64,000 nucleotides of DNA from the NCBI RefSeq assembly GCF_002849855.1, contig NZ_CP018616.1:2963710-3027709 (forward strand), in the 5' to 3' direction. Source of the stretch: Vibrio azureus. Its GTDB lineage: Bacteria > Pseudomonadota > Gammaproteobacteria > Enterobacterales > Vibrionaceae. A program made the position numbers and the translations under genes. Positions 1 through 8,292 of the stretch are shown here, piece by piece. Numbering within the stretch: position 1 is the first letter of the stretch; every line of letters begins with the position of its first letter. Under the pieces are notes generated by a model. That model did no database searches. It was not told the origin of the DNA and saw only the letters and a program-made list of their open reading frames with translations.

Positions 1-436
1 CCAAGACGTACCACAGGCGAAGTGTCTCGATTTATTTGCAGGTGCCGGCAGCCTTGGTTTTGAATCCGCTTCTCGGCAAGCTGAGCATGTCACTATGGTT
101 GAGCTGAACGCACAAGCATTTCAACAACTACAAAAAAATGTCACGGCTCTAAAAGCCACCAATATTGAACTCATTCAAAACGATGCACTTCAGTTTTTAC
201 AGCAGCCTGCAACCCCATATCATGTCGTCTTCATCGATCCTCCATTTCGTAAAGGGCTTCTAGATGAGACGATCGATTTACTAGAGAAGCAAGGCTGGCT
301 AGCCGCTGACGCTATGATCTATATCGAAACAGAAAAAGAACTGACTATGACAAAGTTACCGAATAACTGGCATTTACACAGAGAAAAAACAGCAGGTCAA
401 GTCAGTTTCCGTCTATATCAACGTTCATCTGATTAG
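1..436 (+). CDS. rsmD: 16S rRNA m2G966 methyltransferase RsmD (3' part; 5' end outside window)
   Basis: RsmD methylates N2 of G966 of 16S rRNA using S-adenosylmethionine, acting on the assembled 30S subunit. The frame is already open at base 2, so only the C-terminal part is present. Translation from base 2 gives the SAM-binding motif I (CLDLFAGAGSLGFE), followed by the acidic end of strand 2 (VELN) and the catalytic motif IV (FIDPPF), all characteristic of the RsmD family. An ATG at 95 is internal and is not the real start. The stop codon lies 25 bp before the DUF1145 gene, which has the same strand and the same neighbour relationship as rsmD-yhhL in E. coli, so the two are probably cotranscribed. 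The family assignment is firm. Confidence 0.95.
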   Translation, partial: QDVPQAKCLDLFAGAGSLGFESASRQAEHVTMVELNAQAFQQLQKNVTALKATNIELIQNDALQFLQQPATPYHVVFIDPPFRKGLLDETIDLLEKQGWLAADAMIYIETEKELTMTKLPNNWHLHREKTAGQVSFRLYQRSSD

Positions 437-461
437 CATACGACATTAAAAGGATAGTTAA

Positions 462-728
462 ATGAAAGCATTATTGATACTTGCCAAGGCAGCCATTGCC
501 TTTGTCTGGTTTGTCTTACTCCTGAATATCTTTATCCCTTTCCCCGGTAAAGCCGCCATCGCATTATACATTATGACCGCTTTCTTATTTATGATGCATG
601 GACTGCAAATGGCGATTTTCATCGGTGCGTTCGGCGATAAAATTAAGATGAGCACCTGGGAGAAATATTCCATCCTTGTGTTTGGTATCTTCGCTTTACT
701 CGATATTCGTCGTAAACACATGGTCTAA
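462..728 (+). CDS. yhhL: DUF1145 family small membrane protein (YhhL-like)
   Basis: This 88-residue protein belongs to the uncharacterised DUF1145/YhhL family. It has two hydrophobic segments, about residues 4-28 and 30-57, and a short basic C-terminus ending in DIRRKHMV, so it is probably an inner-membrane protein with a cytoplasmic tail. An AGGA ribosome-binding sequence precedes the ATG by about 7 bases. The gene directly follows rsmD, as yhhL does in enterobacteria, and is closed by a strong hairpin terminator. No biochemical function is known for the family and none is proposed here. Confidence 0.85.
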   Translation: MKALLILAKAAIAFVWFVLLLNIFIPFPGKAAIALYIMTAFLFMMHGLQMAIFIGAFGDKIKMSTWEKYSILVFGIFALLDIRRKHMV

Positions 729-732
729 AAAC

Positions 733-767
733 AAAAAGCCGCGACTCAATTGAGCCGCGGCTTTTTT
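733..767 (+). terminator. Rho-independent terminator after rsmD-yhhL
   Basis: A GC-rich hairpin (AAAAGCCGCG ... CGCGGCTTTT) with a CTCAATTGAG-like loop is followed by a T-run. It ends the rsmD-yhhL unit and, read the other way, can also serve the convergent yhhN gene. Confidence 0.85.
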
Positions 768-812
768 GCTTAAGAACGAAAGTAATCCAACCGCTTACAC
801 GGCCAACATCCG

Positions 813-1451
813 CTAAATCGATAAAGAAACACCGGATGCAACAATAAGAACATGGCAAAGCAAATAACTGCCATTGATCCACAGGCTGATAGTCTTATTC
901 ACTTTACGATAGTCATACACTGCATAACCAAGAGCGGAGGCAATCATGACTAAAGTGCCACCAAAACCCAACGCACTAGAATAACTCGGCATTTGCAACC
1001 ACACTTCTCCCGATACCCAAGCCATTTGAACCAGCATAACGCCCATAATAGCAACAGGGACTAATAACGCATCAAGTCGGGGCAATAAAAGGAAGAAAGC
1101 CACGATACTGGCAGATAATAGTAACGCTAACAGCCACCAAATCACTTCGCCATTTAACTGCACCCAAAAGGCTTTGCTATAGCATACCTGAGCAAGTAAG
1201 TAGCCGGTAAAATACAGTGCTTTTAAGAACCGACCTGATTTCAATGAATGCAGTATGTCAGCAAGCATAAATGTTACCAACCCGCCTGCGATCCAGTAAG
1301 AATGAGCCGTTGTATTTCCAGCAGTCAAAATCAGAATTAATAACAAGAACAAGGTAAAAAGCTTAAAAACCAGAGCCTGCATAAAGTTCGCTTGCTTGGT
1401 CCCAAGGACAGAATAAAAACCTGATAAACCGATCGCTAACCAACTCCACAT
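813..1451 (-). CDS. yhhN: YhhN/TMEM86 family membrane protein (lysoplasmalogenase family)
   Basis: This is a 212-residue protein made almost entirely of hydrophobic segments, about eight predicted helices, with the family feature LADILHSL in the third helix region. YhhN belongs to the TMEM86 family. Characterised members are lysoplasmalogenases that cleave the vinyl-ether bond of lysoplasmalogens, but the substrate in a Vibrio, which lacks plasmalogens, is unclear. The gene converges on rsmD-yhhL, and the yhhL-yhhM-yhhN set found together in E. coli is also close together here. A promoter candidate and a palindrome lie just upstream. Confidence 0.85.
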   Translation of the reverse strand: MWSWLAIGLSGFYSVLGTKQANFMQALVFKLFTLFLLLILILTAGNTTAHSYWIAGGLVTFMLADILHSLKSGRFLKALYFTGYLLAQVCYSKAFWVQLNGEVIWWLLALLLSASIVAFFLLLPRLDALLVPVAIMGVMLVQMAWVSGEVWLQMPSYSSALGFGGTLVMIASALGYAVYDYRKVNKTISLWINGSYLLCHVLIVASGVSLSI

Positions 1452-1480
1452 CTCACCATACCTTTCACTTATCCACGCGC

Positions 1481-1509
1481 TAGTCTAGGTAGACTAATCT
1501 TGATGTAAA
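1481..1509 (-). promoter_or_regulatory. Candidate yhhN promoter with palindrome over the -10
   Basis: On the minus strand TTTACA (1504-1509) is separated by 16 bases from TAGACT (1482-1487). The -10 falls inside a 7-bp-arm palindrome, TAGTCTA-GG-TAGACTA (1481-1496), about 30 bp upstream of the yhhN ATG. The geometry suits a repressor operator, but the elements are only moderate matches and no regulator is identified. Confidence 0.35.
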
Positions 1510-2127
1510 GGCATAATCAATCAAAGTTGGATCTCGATAGCGAATCATTCACTCTCTCCAACCCACTTTAGTTCCACACAATTTTTCACTCCAATCGATA
1601 TAGCAAACAGTGAATAAGCTAAGCTTCGAACCTAAAACATTTAAAAAAAACCAACTCATCAAACCGAAGCAGAATTTAAAACCAAAAGTAAACAAAACAT
1701 AAAAAATCAGAAAAACAAAGCGCAATAATTGAAAATTAATTCAAACAAAACAACCATATAAAACAAAACCAGCAAAATAAAAAAAGAGCAACAACAATCA
1801 ATTTATACAGAAAAGTCTTTCATATGAATGAAAAACCCTCCCCGACCATCACCACCCAAAGGAAAACATCAAAATAAAGCAGATTTAATCATACTTATAA
1901 GGACTTCGATAAGAAAAAAATAAAAAACCAAAAAAAACAAAACAAAAAAAACGAATAAATATTCACCAACATTATAACCAAACAAAAACAAACACTTAAA
2001 CTGAAAAATCGTATACAAAACAAACAAAGAACACTTGTTAACCATGTCAAAAAACACTGTTTCTTACCATTAAAACCCATCAAAAATAGAAGTTATTATG
2101 ATTTTTTAAAATACTTCAGCCTCGATG
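1510..2127. other. Long A-rich intergenic gap
   Basis: No convincing gene is visible here. From about 1620 to 2090 the plus strand is strikingly rich in A with few T or G, in runs such as AAAACAAAA. The frames open on the minus strand are a by-product of this composition (they read as phenylalanine-rich peptides). There are no recognised repeats, RNA genes or insertion sequences. Confidence 0.6.
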
Positions 2128-2157
2128 TTGACCGAAGACTCAAAAAAGTGATACATT
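2128..2157 (+). promoter_or_regulatory. Candidate sigma-70 promoter of the 26-codon gene
   Basis: TTGACC (2128-2133) and TACATT (2152-2157) are separated by 18 bases, about 40 bp upstream of the small open frame at 2197. This is a reasonable but unproven sigma-70 match. Confidence 0.4.
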
Positions 2158-2196
2158 GTCTACATTAAGTTCATCAAAGTTTGTAGGGGTAGTGTT

Positions 2197-2277
2197 ATGA
2201 TTTCATCTTCTCAAAAACAAGGGCTGGTTATGATTGCAGTAGTTGTTGGTTTAATGACACTGCCAATGATGTACTAA
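2197..2277 (+). CDS. Small hydrophobic protein, 26 residues
   Basis: A short frame encodes a 26-residue peptide beginning MISSSQKQG, followed by one hydrophobic stretch (about residues 10-25, LVMIAVVVGLMTLPMM) and ending in Tyr. It is preceded by a GTAGGGGTAG ribosome-binding region and a promoter candidate, and is followed within 12 bases by a strong terminator, so it looks like a compact single-gene transcription unit. I do not recognise the family. A single-span inner-membrane small protein is the natural reading. The support is the complete set of expression signals rather than homology. Confidence 0.55.
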   Translation: MISSSQKQGLVMIAVVVGLMTLPMMY

Positions 2278-2288
2278 ACCATTGATTT

Positions 2289-2317
2289 AAAAAGGGACGC
2301 AATCGCGTCCCTTTTTT
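2289..2317 (+). terminator. Rho-independent terminator
   Basis: AAAGGGACGC / GCGTCCCTTT hairpin with a 4-base loop and a T-run, directly after the 26-codon gene. The A-run on the other side allows it to act also for the convergent gene at 2356. Confidence 0.85.
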
Positions 2318-2355
2318 ATTTGCCCTTCACAACGGTCTTTTATTCTTCGGCTATT

Positions 2356-2724
2356 TCATTTCAAATGTTGTACCAATAAGTCCCAATGCATGTAGTAGAA
2401 CCCAAGAGCTGCTAACGTAATAGCAACCATCAATAAAATTGCTGTCCGCCAAATAAAACGCGAGCTCCTTGGTGTCAATTCTTTTTCGCATACATCACAT
2501 GCATGCAAAAAGCCTTTTCTATCATTGAGCGTGTAGTCTTCTTCATGCACGACTTTATTACGAACCGTCGCAATAAAGCGTAACTTAGCAATCACATCGT
2601 GTGGTAAGCGGTCTTCACAACTGGTGATCATTTGATGCAAACCTTTACCATCTGCGTGATATTGGGTGCGTAGTAGCTTTTCAAGCCTACGGGTGCGCAT
2701 CACCACTTTTTCAATATCTGACAT
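2356..2724 (-). CDS. DUF4145-like protein with C-terminal membrane anchor
   Basis: The 122-residue product has a helical N-terminal part with the pattern L..MI......LP..V..KLR.I..VRNKVVH (RNKVVH at 55-60), typical of DUF4145-type domains. A single membrane segment follows at about 92-112, with a short external tail. DUF4145 domains are found in many nuclease- and phage-defence-associated proteins, but this small membrane-anchored version has no established role. It has its own transcription unit, with the shared terminator at 2289-2317 behind it. The domain assignment rests on the RN(K)xxH-type motif and general pattern, not on a search. Confidence 0.6.
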   Translation of the reverse strand: MSDIEKVVMRTRRLEKLLRTQYHADGKGLHQMITSCEDRLPHDVIAKLRFIATVRNKVVHEEDYTLNDRKGFLHACDVCEKELTPRSSRFIWRTAILLMVAITLAALGFYYMHWDLLVQHLK

Positions 2725-2962
2725 CGCAACCCTCCTTGGTCACTATTACTCTTATTGTCATTTCATTCTTCTATAAATTAAGCACTTTTCGGTTTGTTCT
2801 GAATAGCTTCCATTTATGTTTCACAATTCAGAATTCATAAACTGTGAAGCAGATCGAATAATACCGACAACACTTTTACTGGATCACGAATAAGCCACCT
2901 TAACCCATTACTGACTCATAGAGTACGGTAAAATGGAGTAAAACAAACTATGGGAGGTTATT

Positions 2963-3292
2963 ATGCCAATCTCACTTATTCTGGCCTTACTCACCCTTAT
3001 TGCAGCTGGTGCTTGGGCTTTCTTCCAGTTCTATAACAAACATTACTTTGGCGATAATGCCCCAGAACAAAAAGCTAAAGTGACCATATTAGATAAGCAA
3101 GCAATAGTCTTGCCAGAAACTCAGCCTGGCCAAGAAGATCAAGAATATTGGATTTATGTGCAACGTGGGATGATGGGCCCTAAACGTGAATTTCAAGTCG
3201 GCATTCACTACTACCAATCTCTAACACCGGGAGATAAGGGATTACTCACTTATCGTGGCGACAAGTTTTTACACTTCGCTTTAGAACGTTAA
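2963..3292 (+). CDS. yhhM: DUF2500 family protein (YhhM-like)
   Basis: This 109-residue protein has one N-terminal membrane segment (about 4-24) and a soluble domain containing YWIYVQRGMMGPKREFQVG and a GDKGLLTYRG motif, characteristic of DUF2500/YhhM. A strong GGGAGG ribosome-binding site precedes the ATG. YhhM sits with yhhL and yhhN in E. coli and all three are present within 3 kb here, although separated by extra genes. Its stop codon overlaps that of the convergent acyltransferase gene, so the two genes share four bases. The function of the family is unknown. Confidence 0.8.
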   Translation: MPISLILALLTLIAAGAWAFFQFYNKHYFGDNAPEQKAKVTILDKQAIVLPETQPGQEDQEYWIYVQRGMMGPKREFQVGIHYYQSLTPGDKGLLTYRGDKFLHFALER

Positions 3293-4323
3293 GGCACCAG
3301 CCACCGAGTCTTAGCAGAGAGAGATAACCAATAACTCATCACTAAGGCTCCCAAACCACTGAGCAATACCCAGGTAGGAATTGCCAATACGGGATGTGCA
3401 GAAAACCACCCCATTTCACGCATCGGCCATAGAAAAAGAGGGGGAAGCAAATAAATGCCAAAACAATATTGCCCAACAAAGTGAATAGCCTTGTGCGTTT
3501 TTAGGGGCAACCTCTCACTGATAAAGCGACACAAAATAAACACCATCGCAGCCACAAGAATCACGTTCAGTGTTTTGTATGATAACCATCGTCCAACACT
3601 GTATTTACCCGATTCTAAGCTATTGAAGGCAACCATTCCAAATGTCACAGCTAACGCAGCCAGTCCCAATAAAACAAACCATGTTACAGTGCGGCCAGTA
3701 AGAGGAACTTTCTTAAACAAAAGATACCCTAATGGCAAGTAGCCCACATAAAGCCAAAGTGGATGGCTCCAGAACCCATCCACTCTGAATAAAAACAATA
3801 CACTTGAAAAAAGCCAAAGCACAACAAAACCATAGAGCCAGCTATCATCAAAATGTTGGCGCATCCAGTGGAAAAGCGGAACAACCAAGTACAAGGGTAT
3901 GAAGTAGTAGAAAAAACCTAAATGGTAATACGTTGCTTGAGAGCCGAGTTGACGTATGGCCGATAGAGTATGCTCAATGCTGTTACCCTGAGTTGTCCAT
4001 CCAGATAAAAGGGCATAGAAGATAGACCAGAATAAAAATGGCACCACCACTCTACTGCAGCGACGTTGAACATAATACCTAGGATTGAATGCCCGTTGAT
4101 CACTCAACATCAGTGCTCCGGTAATCAAAATAAATACCGGCACTGCCCAACGGCTCGCACTGTTAATGCCAATAACCACAAGCCATTGCTCGATGGGAAT
4201 GGTACCTAGGCCATGTCGATAGGGCCCAATAACATGAATAGTGATGACTGCAAGTGCCGCAACACAACGTAATAAATAAAAAAATAGAACTCGCTCTGTC
4301 ATTTCCTTTGATAGCTTTTCCAT
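3289..4323 (-). CDS. Acyltransferase family 3 (membrane O-acyltransferase, WecH-like)
   Basis: This is a polytopic membrane protein of 344 residues with about ten hydrophobic segments. The N-terminus has the acyltransferase_3 signature R(19)...A...V...H(30), followed by SRWAVPVFILITGALML, matching the AVPVFFxISGxLL motif of O-acetyltransferases such as WecH and OafA. The likely role is acetylation of a surface polysaccharide or glycan using acetyl-CoA. The start at 4323 (MEKLSKEM) was chosen because GGAG lies 7 bases upstream; a longer in-frame start exists at 4359 without such a site. No glycan genes are adjacent, so the substrate cannot be inferred. Confidence 0.75.
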   Translation of the reverse strand: MEKLSKEMTERVLFFYLLRCVAALAVITIHVIGPYRHGLGTIPIEQWLVVIGINSASRWAVPVFILITGALMLSDQRAFNPRYYVQRRCSRVVVPFLFWSIFYALLSGWTTQGNSIEHTLSAIRQLGSQATYYHLGFFYYFIPLYLVVPLFHWMRQHFDDSWLYGFVVLWLFSSVLFLFRVDGFWSHPLWLYVGYLPLGYLLFKKVPLTGRTVTWFVLLGLAALAVTFGMVAFNSLESGKYSVGRWLSYKTLNVILVAAMVFILCRFISERLPLKTHKAIHFVGQYCFGIYLLPPLFLWPMREMGWFSAHPVLAIPTWVLLSGLGALVMSYWLSLSAKTRWLVP

Positions 4324-4513
4324 TTTATTCTCCAGCATGTAGAGAATATGCCCCAACAAATTTAATCAAAGACTCTTCCTTTACCAGTCTTAATCAACAA
4401 TTTACGCCAAAAAGTTGTATAAATGAGATTCACGCCCTAAGCTTTTCATTTTGAACATGATTATAAACTTACACCTTTAATCTATTGAGCCGCTGATATT
4501 AAGAGAGATCATA

Positions 4514-4993
4514 ATGAAAAAAACCTTGTTAGCCTCACTGGTTTGTATTGTTGCGCTGGTTGGTTGTGATAAGAAACAAGATGTCGTGATAGAGACGCCT
4601 ACTCAAGCCACCAGCGAAGCCCAGCAAAAAATAGAAGTCGCGGCAGAAGAAGCCATGGCGGAGACACCACAACAATGGGAAGAATCGCATTTGACCAAAG
4701 ATCTCACCAAGCCCAATCCCATCTGCGGCGATAAGAATCTAGCGGGGGGCTGGTCAAAGCAGGACCTCTCTCCAGAAGCACAACACGCGATGGATTTTGT
4801 GCTTAACGAAACCAATATGACGCCAGAGTTCAGTAAAATTCTGGATGTAAGAACGCAAATTGTCAGCGGTACGAATTACGCGATTGAATACGAGTTAAAA
4901 AATGGCGCGATTTTACACGTGGTCGTTTATCGTCCATTGCAAGGAGAGCTACAGATTATTCAGCCTGCTGAATTAGGTCCTCTTTGCCCATAA
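4514..4993 (+). CDS. Putative lipoprotein, unknown function
   Basis: A 159-residue protein starts MKKTLLASLVCIVALVGC, a type II signal peptide with a lipobox (LVGC) and the lipidated Cys at 18. Residues +2/+3 are Asp-Lys, and Asp at +2 normally signals retention in the inner membrane. The next ~40 residues are a Gln/Glu/Ala-rich spacer. The folded part contains two further Cys (NPICG and the terminal GPLCP) that could form a disulfide in the periplasm. I do not recognise the family. The gene stands alone between divergent and convergent neighbours. Confidence 0.7.
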   Translation: MKKTLLASLVCIVALVGCDKKQDVVIETPTQATSEAQQKIEVAAEEAMAETPQQWEESHLTKDLTKPNPICGDKNLAGGWSKQDLSPEAQHAMDFVLNETNMTPEFSKILDVRTQIVSGTNYAIEYELKNGAILHVVVYRPLQGELQIIQPAELGPLCP

Positions 4994-5001
4994 GGCCTTT
5001 A

Positions 5002-5271
5002 ATATACCCAAATAACCTCAAGATGCTGCGTTCAGCGAGATGACCTTAACTCTCAGGCGCGGCAACGATTCGGAGATATAGTCGTTCTACATTGAGAATC
5101 GTTAACAAAGTCTGAGAGTTAAGGACACTCGCCCTTTGGGAGCGTGTCACTGAGCCGACTTCTTACGTCAGACAACTTGGAAAGAGCTTGCTATTCCGCT
5201 TCGTAGTCTTCCTTGAATTCAACTCAGTGACCTCGCTCTGAATCAAGCATCTTGAGGTCATTTGGGTATAT
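5002..5271. repeat. MITE-like element with nested inverted repeats
   Basis: This 270-bp non-coding element is bounded by imperfect terminal inverted repeats: ATATACCCAAATAACCTC at the left, and at the right the reverse complement ATATACCCAAATGACCTC, extending into AAGATGCT. Inside it are more inverted pairs: CTTAACTCTCAG with CTGAGAGTTAAG, AACGATTC with GAATCGTT, and GTCACTGAG with CTCAGTGAC. The whole element can fold into a branched hairpin. There is no transposase, so it would be a non-autonomous mobile repeat. Only one copy is seen in this window. Confidence 0.65.
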
Positions 5272-5272
5272 C

Positions 5273-5321
5273 ATGGCTCTTCAGTCTATCGGCGTACCTA
5301 AAGTGACAGACTGAAAAGCCA
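5273..5321. repeat. Hairpin between the repeat element and arsJ
   Basis: ATGGCTCTTCAGTCT pairs with AGACTGAAAAGCCAT across a 19-base loop, ten bases beyond the arsJ stop codon. No T-run follows on either strand, so it is not a classic terminator. It may protect the arsJ mRNA end. Confidence 0.45.
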
Positions 5322-5330
5322 TGAGCAACA

Positions 5331-6557
5331 TTAGCAAGACTTGGGATGATCTTGTGGAATATGTCTGGGGAGATAAAGAGAAATAATCGCGGTGATGATT
5401 AAGCAGATAAAAGAAACCCACAAGCATGCCGCCAAGCCTGATTGTTGATATGCCCAACCTGACAATAACGTTCCGAGTAATCGCCCCATAGCATTGGCCA
5501 TATAATAAAAACCGACATCCAGTGAGACTCCATCTGCTTTCGCATACTCCACAATAAGGTAGGAGTGCAAAGAGGAATTAATCGCAAAAACGGCGCCAAA
5601 TACCATCAAACCTATGGTTATCACCCATTGAGGCTGCCAGTTAACTTGAACACTGTAGGCAATAAGGCCAACGGTACACATCAGCGTAACGGCCCAAATC
5701 ACCGCAGCACGACCATCCGGAACCGTGCCGTTTAGCCGCTGGGTAATTCGTGGCGCCAGACCTTGAACAAAACCATATGCAATGACCCAAGCCGCTAAAA
5801 AACCAGCAACTTGCAAATGTTCCCACCCAAAGACATTGCCAAGATAAATCGGTAGCGCAACCACAAACCATACATCTCTTGCGCCAAATAAAAACATTCG
5901 GGCCGCAGAAAGGATATTAACGGGTTCTGACTTAGAAAATATTTGACGAAAAGGCAGCTTATGCTTCGCTTTGCCCATATCTTTCTCTAACCAAATCAAG
6001 CTAAAGATAAATACTGCACTTAACACACTCGCCATCAGCAGCATCGAAGCTTGGAAGCCAAATACGGACAGCAACAAACCACCGATAAAAAAACCAACCC
6101 CTTTCAAAGCATTCTTTGAACCAGTGAGTATCGCTACCCACTTGTAGAGTTTGTGGTTCTGATCATTAGGTACCAATGCCTTAATCGCACTTTTTGCGCT
6201 CATTTTATTCAGATCTTTTGCGATTCCTGACACCGCCTGAGCGACCATAACCCAAGCAACAGTCAACCAAGTGCTAGGAACCGCGAGCATGAGCAAAGCA
6301 CAGACTTGCATAATCAAACCAATATTCATGGTTTTATTTAGCCCTAACCGAGCACCTAACCAACCACCAATTAAATTCGTTACTACACCAAAAAGCTCAT
6401 AAAAGATAAATAAGGAGGCAATAGCGAGGCTTGAATAGCCTAATTGATGAAAGTAAAGCACCACTAACATCCTTAGCGCACCGTCAGTCACAGTAAAGTT
6501 CCAGTAATTAAAAGTGACTAACATATATTGGCGAATGCTTTTGCTCAGTTTTTCCAT
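5331..6557 (-). CDS. arsJ: ArsJ-type organoarsenical exporter (MFS)
   Basis: This 408-residue major facilitator has about 12 hydrophobic segments and the N-terminal region NYWNFTVTDGALRMLVV typical of ArsJ rather than of drug exporters. Published work on ArsJ shows that it exports 1-arseno-3-phosphoglycerate made by a partner glyceraldehyde-3-phosphate dehydrogenase. The unstable product then releases arsenate outside the cell. Here such a dehydrogenase lies in the same operon, two genes upstream, which strongly supports the call. The second of two tandem ATGs is chosen for its better spacing from GGGG. The gap of about 190 bp to the phosphatase gene is larger than elsewhere in the operon, so an additional promoter is possible. 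Confidence 0.85.
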   Translation of the reverse strand: MEKLSKSIRQYMLVTFNYWNFTVTDGALRMLVVLYFHQLGYSSLAIASLFIFYELFGVVTNLIGGWLGARLGLNKTMNIGLIMQVCALLMLAVPSTWLTVAWVMVAQAVSGIAKDLNKMSAKSAIKALVPNDQNHKLYKWVAILTGSKNALKGVGFFIGGLLLSVFGFQASMLLMASVLSAVFIFSLIWLEKDMGKAKHKLPFRQIFSKSEPVNILSAARMFLFGARDVWFVVALPIYLGNVFGWEHLQVAGFLAAWVIAYGFVQGLAPRITQRLNGTVPDGRAAVIWAVTLMCTVGLIAYSVQVNWQPQWVITIGLMVFGAVFAINSSLHSYLIVEYAKADGVSLDVGFYYMANAMGRLLGTLLSGWAYQQSGLAACLWVSFICLIITAIISLYLPRHIPQDHPKSC

Positions 6558-6750
6558 CATGACCCCATTACGTACAGCCTAACAAGCATTTGGATCATAG
6601 CAACCCAAATTCTTTCTGAACGTACTTGTTAATATAAAAAACAAAAAATAAAAACAATCAAAATCAACAGCTTATTAAAAATTACTCTTTTGATTGATTA
6701 AGCGAGCTGCTACCTTTACAGCCAATTAGATCATCATGTACCAAATGCGA

Positions 6751-7254
6751 TTAGAGCTGTACAGCTTGCTTTGCAATACGCTGTATGTAATCAAGCTGGC
6801 TTGGCTTTTGGAATGCATTGGGACGTAGAGTTTGAATTTCTTCAATCACTTTTGGTAACGTCCAACCCTTTTCTAAAAGTATATGTGCAGCAAGAATACC
6901 AGTACGACCTGACCCGCCCATGCAATGCAAAACCACTTTTCCTCCTTGGTTCAGCACGCCATGCAACTCATCATTGATTTGTTGCCACTTCGCTGCAAAA
7001 ACCTGATCAGGAGCACAATCGTCTTCAATTTCAATTTGAAACCATTTCATTCCTAATTGGCCAACCAGATCACCCAATGCTGATACTTGTTTTTCTGCTA
7101 GTTCATGGTCATCAAGAGCTGTAACAACCGCTACAGCCCCCTGGCTTTTCAACTGCTGTAGCGAGGTTGATAAATCTGCATCTTTTGTCCCAGGACATGG
7201 GGTCAAGATAAGGCTTCCAGTTGTGAGATCGAGCTGCCATGTAGGGTGTGTCAT
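6751..7254 (-). CDS. CDKN3-type cysteine phosphatase (dual-specificity/tyrosine phosphatase-like)
   Basis: This 167-residue protein has the phosphatase P-loop HCMGGSGRTG, with the nucleophile Cys111, Arg117 and a likely general acid at Asp78/79. The N-terminal LILTPCPGTK motif and overall pattern resemble the cyclin-dependent kinase inhibitor 3 (CDKN3) family. It lies 10 bp downstream of the GAPDH gene, with AAGGAG 7 bases before the ATG, so it is cotranscribed with that gene. The location between GAPDH and ArsJ suggests a part in arsenate handling, for example acting on a phospho- or arseno-intermediate, but this is inference. Cys-phosphatase folds have also given rise to arsenate reductases. 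The substrate is unknown. Confidence 0.8.
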   Translation of the reverse strand: MTHPTWQLDLTTGSLILTPCPGTKDADLSTSLQQLKSQGAVAVVTALDDHELAEKQVSALGDLVGQLGMKWFQIEIEDDCAPDQVFAAKWQQINDELHGVLNQGGKVVLHCMGGSGRTGILAAHILLEKGWTLPKVIEEIQTLRPNAFQKPSQLDYIQRIAKQAVQL

Positions 7255-7264
7255 TGTGTACTCC

Positions 7265-8266
7265 TTATGCTTTACCGACTTTCAGAACCAATTCTGCGGT
7301 TCGGGTTGCGTAACCCATTTCATTATCATACCAAGCATAGATCTTCACCATCCGAGAGCCCACCATCATGGTAGATTGCGCATCAATGACTGTTGAACGC
7401 TGATCACCTTTGTAATCGATAGACACTAAAGGACGCTCTTCATAACCCAAGATGCCCTTTAGCTCGCCTTGCGATGCGGTTTTGAGTAAAGCATTGACTT
7501 CCTCAACGGTTGTGTCGCGTTTCACATCAAAAATGATGTCGGTCAATGAAGCATTCGCCAAAGGCACCCGTACAGCATGGCCATTAATTTTACCTTTCAG
7601 TTCTGGAAAAATTTCCACGATAGCACTTGCACTGCCAGTGGTGGTTGGAATTAAACTCATGCCGCATGCACGAGCTCGACGGAGGTCTTTATGAGGAGCA
7701 TCCAAAATAGTCTGTGTATTGGTTAAGTCATGAATAGTAGTAAACAGTGATTGTTCAATACCCAGCGCTTCATTAATCACCTTGACTACCGGAGCAATAC
7801 AGTTAGTTGTACAAGAAGCCGCCGTTACAATTCGATGTTGCTCAGGGTCAAATACATGCTCATTGACTCCAACAACAATATTGGCAATCCCTTCTTCTTT
7901 CACCGGAGCGCTAACAACGACACGTTTTACACCCTGCTGTAAATATTGATTAAGCAAAGAGGTTTTACGATGAACGCCCGTTGCTTCTATGACCACATCA
8001 CATTGTCCCCAATTAACGGCATTAATATCACGCTCTTTTGAAGTCGCAATACGTTGGCCATTAATCATTAATGATGTGCCTTCAACGGCAACTTCATGAT
8101 GCCAACGTCCTTGGACGGAATCGAATTCAAGTAAGTGCCCTAGAGCTTCTGTATCGCCTGCAGCATCATTAATATGCACAAACTCCAATTCTGGCCAATC
8201 AAATGCAGCACGCAGTGCTAAACGTCCTATTCGGCCAAAGCCATTAATTCCGACCTTAATTGTCAT
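7265..8266 (-). CDS. ArsJ-associated glyceraldehyde-3-phosphate dehydrogenase
   Basis: A full-length 333-residue GAPDH. It has the NAD-binding motif INGFGRIGR at the N-terminus, the catalytic ASCTTNC (Cys152) and the activating His179 in [10 protein letters not shown]. The adjacent arsJ identifies it as the paralog that uses arsenate in place of phosphate, forming 1-arseno-3-phosphoglycerate for export, rather than the main glycolytic enzyme. The ATG at 8266 is preferred over an in-frame GTG one codon upstream because AAGG is then 9 bases away. It is the first gene of a minus-strand operon with the phosphatase and arsJ. A promoter overlapping a palindromic operator lies immediately upstream. 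Confidence 0.88.
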   Translation of the reverse strand: MTIKVGINGFGRIGRLALRAAFDWPELEFVHINDAAGDTEALGHLLEFDSVQGRWHHEVAVEGTSLMINGQRIATSKERDINAVNWGQCDVVIEATGVHRKTSLLNQYLQQGVKRVVVSAPVKEEGIANIVVGVNEHVFDPEQHRIVTAASCTTNCIAPVVKVINEALGIEQSLFTTIHDLTNTQTILDAPHKDLRRARACGMSLIPTTTGSASAIVEIFPELKGKINGHAVRVPLANASLTDIIFDVKRDTTVEEVNALLKTASQGELKGILGYEERPLVSIDYKGDQRSTVIDAQSTMMVGSRMVKIYAWYDNEMGYATRTAELVLKVGKA

Positions 8267-8292
8267 CACGCCACCTTAATACTCATCAAATC

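Noticed and set aside
1869..2083. Two overlapping minus-strand frames reading as phenylalanine-rich peptides
   Set aside because: They come from A-rich composition of the plus strand, lack ribosome-binding sites and do not look like real proteins.
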